Under the pieces are notes generated by a model. It saw only the letters and a list, made by a program, of their open reading frames with translations, did no database searches and was not told the origin of the DNA. The translations under genes and the position numbers were made by a program. A stretch of DNA of 51,316 nucleotides from Collimonas sp. OK607 (GTDB lineage Bacteria; Pseudomonadota; Gammaproteobacteria; Burkholderiales; Burkholderiaceae_D). Where the stretch lies: positions 1-51,316 of the forward strand of contig NZ_FOKF01000033.1 of assembly GCF_900111995.1 (NCBI RefSeq), given 5' to 3'. Shown here piece after piece: positions 45,698 through 51,316 of this stretch (positions are counted from its first letter, which is position 1; each line of letters opens with the position of its first letter).

Positions 45698-47251
45698 ATG
45701 CGCACTACTCGATATTTCGGCAAGGTACTGGCTACCACCGCCGTTGCACTGACCGCCCAGTTTGCGGTCGGCCAGGCTTTTGCCGCCAAAGACGTCACGC
45801 TGGCAGTGGCTTCGACCTTTACCACGCTCGACCCTTACGACAGCAACGACACGCTGTCGCAGGCCGCCATCAAGTCCTTCTATCAGGGCTTGTTCGGTTT
45901 CGACAAGGATTTGAAACTGGTCAATGTGCTGGCAGAAGGCTATGAAGTCAGCAAAGACGGCCTGGTCTACACCATCCGCCTGCGCAAGGGCGTCAAATTC
46001 CAGGACGGCACCGACTTCAAGGCGGATGCAGTGAAGATGGTGCTGGAACGCGTCATCAATCCGGACAACAAGCTCAAGCGCTTCAATTTGTTCAACCGCA
46101 TTTCCAAGGTCGACATCGTCAACGATTACGAAGTCAAGATTACCTTGAAAGAACCGTTCTCGCCTTTCATCAATACCCTGGCACACTCGTCCGCGGCGAT
46201 GATTTCACCGACTGCGCTCAAGAAGTGGGGCAACAAGGATATCGCGTTCCATCCGGTCGGCACCGGCCCGTTCAAGTTCGAAGAATGGAAACAGACCGAT
46301 TACCTGAAGGTCACCAAATTCGACGGTTACTGGAAGAAGGGTTATCCGAAGATCGACAGCATCACCTGGAAACCGGTGGTAGACAACAATACCCGCAGCG
46401 CCATCATGCAAACCGGCGAAGCGCAATTCGCCTATCCGCTGCCGTACGAGCAAGCCGAACTGCTGAAGTCCAAACCAAATCTGGACCTGATTTCGTCGCC
46501 GTCGATCGTGCAACGTTACATCTCGATGAATACGCTGCAAAAGCCTTTCGACAATCCGAAGGTACGGCAAGCGATCAACTACGCAATCAACAAGGAAGCA
46601 CTGGTCAAGGTTGCGTTCACCGGCTATGCCATGCCACAGGATGGCGTGTTGCCGCAAGGCGTCGATTACGCGTTGAAGACCGGGCCTTGGCCGTACGATC
46701 CGAAGAAGGCCAGGCAATTGCTGGCTGAAGCCGGATATCCAAATGGCTTCGAAACCGAATTGTGGTCCGCTTATAACCACACTACCGCGCAGAAGATCAT
46801 CCAGTTCGTGCAGCAGCAACTGGCGCAAGTCGGCATCAAAGCCAAGGTCATGGCGCTGGAAGCTGGCCAACGGGTAGAGAAAGTCGAGAGCGCACCGGTT
46901 GCGGCCAACGCACCGGTACGCATGTACTACACCGGCTGGTCATCGTCGACTGGTGAAGCCGATTGGGGCCTGCGTCCTTTGCTGGCATCGGAATCGTTCC
47001 CGCCTAAGCTGTTCAACACCGCTTACTACAAGAGCGACAAAGTCGATGCCGATATCGCCAAGGCGCTGACCACCACTGATCGCACTGAAAAAACCGCGCT
47101 GTACAAAGATGCGCAAACTGAAATCTGGAAAGATGCACCTTGGGCTTTCCTGGTTACTGAAAAATTGCTGTATGCGCGTAGCAAGAACCTGAAGGGTGTC
47201 TATGTGATGCCTGACGGTTCGTTCAATTTCGATGAAATCGAATTGAAATAA
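45698..47251 (+). CDS. gsiB: glutathione/dipeptide ABC transporter substrate-binding protein
   Basis: This 517-residue family 5 periplasmic binding protein has a Sec signal peptide (cleavage near AFA-AKD) and the family pattern [51 protein letters not shown] and [18 protein letters not shown]-like sequence ([20 protein letters not shown]). It binds short peptides such as glutathione for delivery to GsiCD. CCAGGGGAG lies 5' of the ATG. A 12-pair hairpin follows the gene. Confidence 0.93.
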   Translation: MRTTRYFGKVLATTAVALTAQFAVGQAFAAKDVTLAVASTFTTLDPYDSNDTLSQAAIKSFYQGLFGFDKDLKLVNVLAEGYEVSKDGLVYTIRLRKGVKFQDGTDFKADAVKMVLERVINPDNKLKRFNLFNRISKVDIVNDYEVKITLKEPFSPFINTLAHSSAAMISPTALKKWGNKDIAFHPVGTGPFKFEEWKQTDYLKVTKFDGYWKKGYPKIDSITWKPVVDNNTRSAIMQTGEAQFAYPLPYEQAELLKSKPNLDLISSPSIVQRYISMNTLQKPFDNPKVRQAINYAINKEALVKVAFTGYAMPQDGVLPQGVDYALKTGPWPYDPKKARQLLAEAGYPNGFETELWSAYNHTTAQKIIQFVQQQLAQVGIKAKVMALEAGQRVEKVESAPVAANAPVRMYYTGWSSSTGEADWGLRPLLASESFPPKLFNTAYYKSDKVDADIAKALTTTDRTEKTALYKDAQTEIWKDAPWAFLVTEKLLYARSKNLKGVYVMPDGSFNFDEIELK

Positions 47252-47253
47252 TT

Positions 47254-47295
47254 AAGTAGAAAATGAGTAGTAAATAAGCAGAAAACAAGTAGAAA
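47254..47295. repeat. degenerate AAGTAGAAA repeats after gsiB
   Basis: AAGTAGAAA at 47254-47262, AAGCAGAAA at 47276-47284 and AAGTAGAAA at 47287-47295 form an irregular A-rich repeat starting two bases after the gsiB stop. The stop context AAATAA recurs twice in it. It leads directly into the hairpin at 47303. Confidence 0.6.
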
Positions 47296-47302
47296 TAAGC
47301 GG

Positions 47303-47338
47303 CATCGGATGGCTTGCAATTCAGCTAGCCATCCGATG
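47303..47338 (+). other. 12-pair hairpin between gsiB and gsiC
   Basis: CATCGGATGGCT (47303-47314) and AGCCATCCGATG (47327-47338) form a perfect 12-pair stem with a 12-base loop, within the operon and 52 bases after the gsiB stop. No T-run follows. A structure here probably stabilises the upstream mRNA or limits read-through, so that the binding protein is made in excess over the permeases. Confidence 0.75.
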
Positions 47339-47439
47339 TGCGCCAAAACGAATTTACTCAAACCAGGCACAGACCTGGTGAGATACATAATCCCGGGCTG
47401 GACCTGTCGTTACAGTCCAGCCAACTACCAGAGCACGCC

Positions 47440-48360
47440 ATGTTTCCTTACGTAATAAAACGCTTGCTGGGCCTGATACCAACCTTGCTGATCGTGGCGG
47501 TCATGGTATTCATGTTTGTCCACTTGCTGCCGGGCGATCCGGCACGGCTGGTGGCCGGACCTGAAGCCGATTCGCAGACAGTCGAGCTGATCCGCAAGGA
47601 TCTCGGGCTGGACCGGCCGATGCACGAGCAATTCATCAACTATTTCAGCAAGGCCCTGCGCGGTGATTTTGGCAACTCACTGCGCACCAAGCGTCCGGTC
47701 AGTACCGAAATTGCCGAACGTTTCTGGCCCACTTTCTGGCTCACCGTCACCAGCATGGTGTGGGCGGTGCTGTTCGGCCTGATCATCGGCATCGTTTCCG
47801 CGGTATGGCGTAATGAATGGCCGGATCGTCTCGGCATGACGCTGGCGGTATCGGGAATTTCGTTTCCTTCGTTTGCGCTGGGTATGCTGCTGATGGAGCT
47901 GTTCTCGGTCAAGCTCGGCTGGCTACCAGCCATCGGCGCCGACGGCTGGCGCAATTACATCTTGCCGTCGCTGGCGCTGGGCGCTGCGGTGGCAGCCGTG
48001 ATGGCACGCTTTACCCGCGCTTCCTTCGTCGAAGTGTTGCAGGAAGATTTTGTCCGGACAGCACGCGCCAAAGGTCTGTCGGAAACCATCGTGGTGCTCA
48101 AGCACTGCCTGCGCAATTCCCTGATTCCCGTGGTCACCATGATGGGCTTGCAATTCGGCTTTTTGCTGGGCGGCTCGATCGTGGTGGAAATAGTGTTCAA
48201 CTGGCCCGGCATGGGACGGTTGCTGATCGACGCTGTTGAAATGCGCGATTACCCTGTCATCCAGGCCGAGATTCTGTTGTTCTCGCTGGAATTCATTTTC
48301 ATCAATCTGGTGGTTGACGTGCTGTATGCCGTCATCAACCCTAGCATCCGTTACAAGTGA
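47440..48360 (+). CDS. gsiC: glutathione/dipeptide ABC transporter permease GsiC
   Basis: This 306-residue inner-membrane permease has about six spans and the usual start [32 protein letters not shown] with the GDPA motif. The cytoplasmic EAA loop is [30 protein letters not shown]. Length equals E. coli GsiC. I chose the ATG at 47440; upstream in-frame sequence crosses the intergenic hairpin. It pairs with GsiD. Confidence 0.94.
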   Translation: MFPYVIKRLLGLIPTLLIVAVMVFMFVHLLPGDPARLVAGPEADSQTVELIRKDLGLDRPMHEQFINYFSKALRGDFGNSLRTKRPVSTEIAERFWPTFWLTVTSMVWAVLFGLIIGIVSAVWRNEWPDRLGMTLAVSGISFPSFALGMLLMELFSVKLGWLPAIGADGWRNYILPSLALGAAVAAVMARFTRASFVEVLQEDFVRTARAKGLSETIVVLKHCLRNSLIPVVTMMGLQFGFLLGGSIVVEIVFNWPGMGRLLIDAVEMRDYPVIQAEILLFSLEFIFINLVVDVLYAVINPSIRYK

Positions 48361-48368
48361 GGCCGCCT

Positions 48369-49274
48369 GTGTCTACTCCACTCAATCCTGTGGCCGCAAT
48401 AGCTGCCGCGCCGCTGCCGAATACCATCCGCACTCCGTGGAGCGAATTCTGGCGCAAGTTCAAGAAGCAGCACCTGGCGGTCGTGGCCGGCTGTTTCGTC
48501 CTGTTCCTGATCGTGGTGGCGATTGCCGCACCCTGGCTGACGCCATACGACGCCGAAAATTATTTCGACTATGACGCTCTGAATGCCGGGCCGTCGCTGG
48601 CGCACTGGTTCGGCGTCGACTCCCTGGGCCGCGATATTTTCAGCCGGATCCTGATGGGCACCCGGATTTCCCTGACCGCCGGTTTTTCATCGGTGGCCGT
48701 GGGCGCAGTGATCGGTACCTTTGCCGGACTGATTGCCGGCTACTACGAAGGCTGGGCCGAACGCATCATCATGCGCATCTGCGATGTGCTGTTTGCATTC
48801 CCCGGCATCTTGCTGGCGATCGGCATTGTGGCGATTCTCGGTAACGGCATGACCAACGTGGTCTTCGCCGTGGCGATTTTCAGCATCCCGACGTTTGCCC
48901 GACTGGTGCGCGGCAATACGCTGGCGTTGAAACACCTGACCTTCATCGAAGCGGTGCGCAGCATCGGCGCCAGCGACAGCACCATTATCCTGCGCCATAT
49001 TTTTCCCGGTACGGTGTCGGCCGTGGTGGTGTATTTCACCATGCGTATCGGCACTTCCATTATCACTGCCGCCAGCCTGTCGTTCCTCGGCATGGGTGCG
49101 CAACCGCCGATGCCTGAATGGGGCGCGATGCTGCATGAAGCGCGCTCCGACATGATGACGGCGCCGCATATTGCGATTTTCCCTAGCCTGGCGATTTTCC
49201 TGACTGTGCTGGCATTCAACCTGCTGGGGGATGGTCTGCGCGACGCCCTGGATCCCAAGATCGACCGCCGCTGA
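48369..49274 (+). CDS. gsiD: glutathione/dipeptide ABC transporter permease GsiD
   Basis: This 301-residue permease has the OppC/DppC pattern: an N-terminal cytoplasmic part and first span ([20 protein letters not shown]), [24 protein letters not shown], and the EAA-like segment [23 protein letters not shown]. The GTG at 48369 has GAGG six bases upstream; a GTG at 48357 is less likely. The stop overlaps the ATG of the DmpA-family gene, so those are coupled. Confidence 0.93.
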   Translation: MSTPLNPVAAIAAAPLPNTIRTPWSEFWRKFKKQHLAVVAGCFVLFLIVVAIAAPWLTPYDAENYFDYDALNAGPSLAHWFGVDSLGRDIFSRILMGTRISLTAGFSSVAVGAVIGTFAGLIAGYYEGWAERIIMRICDVLFAFPGILLAIGIVAILGNGMTNVVFAVAIFSIPTFARLVRGNTLALKHLTFIEAVRSIGASDSTIILRHIFPGTVSAVVVYFTMRIGTSIITAASLSFLGMGAQPPMPEWGAMLHEARSDMMTAPHIAIFPSLAIFLTVLAFNLLGDGLRDALDPKIDRR

Positions 49275-50305
49275 TGCTTGCCATTCCTCATATTGGCCGT
49301 TTACCTGCCGGCCCCCTGAACGCCATCAGCGACGTCGCCGGCGTTACTGTCGGCCACGTTACGCTGGCGCAGGGTGCGCTGCAAACCGGCGTGACGGTGA
49401 TCCAACCGCATCAAGGCGATCCGTTTCGCGACAAGGTACCGGCAGCGGCAGCAGTGTTCAACGGCTTCGGCAAAAGCATCGGACTGGTGCAGGTGCAGGA
49501 ATTGGGTCTGCTTGAAACGCCGATTGCGCTAACCAATACCTTATCGGTCGGCAGCGTGGCGACGGCTCAGATCATTTCTGCGATCCAGGCCAACCCCGAG
49601 ATCGGACGCAGCGACCCCACGGTCAATCCGCTGGTGTTCGAATGCAATGACGGTTATCTGAACGATATCCAGGCGATGGCGATCAATGCCGAGCATTATC
49701 AGCAAGCGCTGGCCAACGCCGCGCCTGAGTTTGCCCAAGGTGCGGTCGGCGCAGGGCGTGGCATGTCATGTTTCGACCTCAAGGGCGGCATCGGCTCGGC
49801 TTCACGCTATGCAACCATCGGCGACCAGCAATATTGCGTTGGCGCGCTGGTACTCGCCAACTTCGGCAAACTGGCGGCGCTGACGCTGGCGGGCAAGCAT
49901 ATCGGCGAAGAATTGATCCGTTTGCGGCAACCGGTCGCAGAAATCCCCGAGATGGGATCCATCATCATGATTATTGCAACCGATGCGCCGCTGGATGCGC
50001 GCCAGCTGGGGCGGCTGGCAACCCGCTGCGGCGTCGGCCTGGGCCGTACCGGTTCGATCTACGGCCATGGCAGCGGCGACCTGGCTTTAGCTTTTTCGAC
50101 GGCGCAGACGGTGCCATATCGCGCCTGCAGTGTGCTACGACGATCCTTTTCCTTGTACGATAATTTGCTGGACCCGCTATTTGAGGCCGTGGTCGACAGC
50201 ACCGAACAAGCCATCGTCAATGCGTTGTTTGCCGCGGAAAGCGTCACCGGCCGTGACGGTCATCAGCGCCAATCGCTACGTGAAGCGGCAGCCGGCCTGC
50301 CTTAG
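49274..50305 (+). CDS. P1-family (DmpA/BapA-like) aminopeptidase
   Basis: This 343-residue self-cleaving Ntn-type peptidase begins with the family pattern NAISDVAGVTVGHVT and contains GMSCFDLKGGIGSASR. The autocleavage Gly228-Ser229 lies in EMGSIIMIIATDAPLD, so Ser229 becomes the N-terminal nucleophile. DmpA relatives release N-terminal D- or L-amino acids, and some cleave beta-peptides. Coupling to the transporter suggests it hydrolyses imported peptides in the cytoplasm. The ATG overlaps the gsiD stop by one base. Confidence 0.92.
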   Translation: MLAIPHIGRLPAGPLNAISDVAGVTVGHVTLAQGALQTGVTVIQPHQGDPFRDKVPAAAAVFNGFGKSIGLVQVQELGLLETPIALTNTLSVGSVATAQIISAIQANPEIGRSDPTVNPLVFECNDGYLNDIQAMAINAEHYQQALANAAPEFAQGAVGAGRGMSCFDLKGGIGSASRYATIGDQQYCVGALVLANFGKLAALTLAGKHIGEELIRLRQPVAEIPEMGSIIMIIATDAPLDARQLGRLATRCGVGLGRTGSIYGHGSGDLALAFSTAQTVPYRACSVLRRSFSLYDNLLDPLFEAVVDSTEQAIVNALFAAESVTGRDGHQRQSLREAAAGLP

Positions 50306-50325
50306 TCCCTTATAAATAAACGACA

Positions 50326-51144
50326 ATGAAAATCCTTATTTCCGTTGATATCGAAGGCGTGGCCGGAGTATTCCATCCGGAACAAACCCGCGCCGGCAAT
50401 CCCGAATACGAACGTGCGCGGCGCCTGATGACGGCCGAAGCCAATGCCGTAATCGAAGGCGCGCTGGCTGGCGGTGCGACCGAGATTTTGGTGAACGACT
50501 CGCACGGCGGTTTCCGCAACCTGCTGCCGGACTTGCTGCATCCCGCGGCCAACGCCATTCTTGGCAAGCCACGCCTGTTAGGCATGATGAGTGGCGTCGA
50601 TCACGGCGTCGCCGGCGTAATGCTGGTCGGCTACCACGGCCGTTCGCAAAGCCGCGGCATCCTGGCCCACACCATCAACAGTTTTGCATTCGCGCGCGTC
50701 TGGCTCAACGATCAAGAACTAGGCGAAGCAGGCATCTACGGCGCCCTCGCCGGAGAATTCGGCGTGCCGGTAATTTTCGGCAGCGGCGACGATGTGTTTG
50801 TCGAAGAGAACCAACCGCTGTTCCCGCAAGCCACGTTAGTCACCATAAAAACCGCGGACGGCGCCAACAGCGGGACATCGCTGTCACCGCAAAGCGCATT
50901 GGCTGTGTTAGGTGACGGCGCAAAAGCAGCGATCGGCAAGATTCCAACCTGCAGTCCATTCGTCCTGCCGCCCACCATCACATGCAAGCTGCAAACCACC
51001 AGTCCCGCGCTAGCCGACCTGTTCTGTCAATTACCGATAATTGAACGGATCGACGGCGTCAATCTCACATTTTCTGCGCCATCTGTTCAATACGCAGTAC
51101 GGGTACTGAACAGCCTGTCGGCCATGTCTTTCATGCTGCGGTAG
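50326..51144 (+). CDS. M55-family D-aminopeptidase (DppA type)
   Basis: This 272-residue zinc peptidase matches the DppA family. The metal and active residues of Bacillus DppA are visible: Asp8 and Glu10 in SVDIEGVAG, His60 in NDSHGG, His103 in GYHGRSQ, His114 nearby, and Glu133 in LGEAGIYG. DppA prefers D-Ala-D-Ala and related peptides. It is the last recognised gene of the cluster, 20 bases after the DmpA-like gene. With an Opp-type importer and isoaspartyl peptidase it implies use of unusual, possibly wall-derived peptides. Confidence 0.93.
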   Translation: MKILISVDIEGVAGVFHPEQTRAGNPEYERARRLMTAEANAVIEGALAGGATEILVNDSHGGFRNLLPDLLHPAANAILGKPRLLGMMSGVDHGVAGVMLVGYHGRSQSRGILAHTINSFAFARVWLNDQELGEAGIYGALAGEFGVPVIFGSGDDVFVEENQPLFPQATLVTIKTADGANSGTSLSPQSALAVLGDGAKAAIGKIPTCSPFVLPPTITCKLQTTSPALADLFCQLPIIERIDGVNLTFSAPSVQYAVRVLNSLSAMSFMLR

Positions 51145-51179
51145 CGGAGTAAGCGAAGCACAACGAACGGGCTTTTGAC

Positions 51180-51208
51180 GTTGCGGTTGCGGTTGCGGTT
51201 GCGGTTGC
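51180..51208. repeat. hexanucleotide repeat GTTGCG
   Basis: GTTGCG is repeated four full times from 51180 to 51203, followed by a partial fifth unit (GTTGC). It begins 36 bases after the DppA stop. The end of that gene, CTGCGGTAG, resembles the unit. No gene is evident from 51145 to the window end at 51316; frames through the repeat give only simple alternating residues. Confidence 0.85.
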
Positions 51209-51316
51209 TTTTGAAGTGGCATTTGAATTTGAAGTCCGCATTGGGACGCTGCCAAATGTGGCGCGTGTCAGTCGGGAATTGTGGGAAGACATGTTTGAGC
51301 GCAGCGAGTTGGTCTT

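Noticed and set aside
51031-51255. A minus-strand frame containing a Pro-Gln alternating stretch after dppA
   Set aside because: The alternating residues come from reading the GTTGCG hexanucleotide repeat; the rest overlaps the 3' end of the D-aminopeptidase gene on the opposite strand.

Overview
The window looks like a chromosomal segment of a betaproteobacterium of the family Oxalobacteraceae. Gene content and order suggest a Collimonas or close relative, but this is inference from gene families, not a database match. Supporting features are the order mutM / TPR lipoprotein / lolB / ispE / tRNA-Gln / prs / rplY / pth / ychF, the ptsN-hprK-rapZ block, a Burkholderiales-type phn regulator and transporter, and a gsiABCD peptide cluster. 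Almost all of the window is ordinary coding sequence on both strands. No CRISPR array, prophage or intact insertion sequence was seen.

Layout. (1) Positions 1-6503 form a 2-aminoethylphosphonate (AEP) catabolic locus. A GntR regulator and the start of phosphonoacetate hydrolase (phnA, cut by the left edge) run left. A binding protein, ATPase, fused permease and the transaminase phnW run right. Together they import AEP and convert it toward acetate plus phosphate; the aldehyde dehydrogenase step is presumably left of the window. (2) 6562-11482, minus strand: a giant FAD/Fe-S oxidoreductase, a HIT protein and a DUF971 protein. (3) 11699-11951 holds two very small genes with strong ribosome binding sites. 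(4) 11980-15993: a YqaA-type membrane protein, ilvA, queF and a PagP-like palmitoyltransferase. (5) 16322-19454: ptsN, hprK, rapZ and a LON-domain protein. (6) 19494-19685 is a pair of long REP-like palindromes. (7) 19728-23729, minus strand: mutM, a dynamin-like GTPase and mutY, linking the two 8-oxoguanine repair glycosylases. (8) 23938-32871: outer-membrane lipoprotein, isoprenoid, PRPP and translation genes with tRNA-Gln, interrupted by an AT-rich acyltransferase of foreign appearance.

(9) 33107-39337 is accessory in character: a CzcE-like metal-binding protein, a YdeP-type molybdopterin oxidoreductase with a small winged-helix partner, a MocR regulator with an altered PLP site, and a MoaD/ThiS-like protein coupled to a five-Asp-box beta-propeller. 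(10) 39574-41401: a dicarboxylate symporter and a cupin protein. (11) 41702-51144 is a peptide scavenging cluster: RpiR regulator, isoaspartyl peptidase, GsiABCD transporter, DmpA-family peptidase and DppA-family D-aminopeptidase. It probably imports and hydrolyses unusual peptides (isoaspartyl, D-amino acid or wall-derived).

The signals I consider most worth checking are: tandem microrepeats that begin at the stop codons of several genes (clearest after mutM, with a 13-base period); the two-small-protein operon at 11699-11951; the MoaD-like/beta-propeller pair; the MocR protein that lacks the PLP-binding Asp and Tyr; and several long perfect hairpins in operon spacers.
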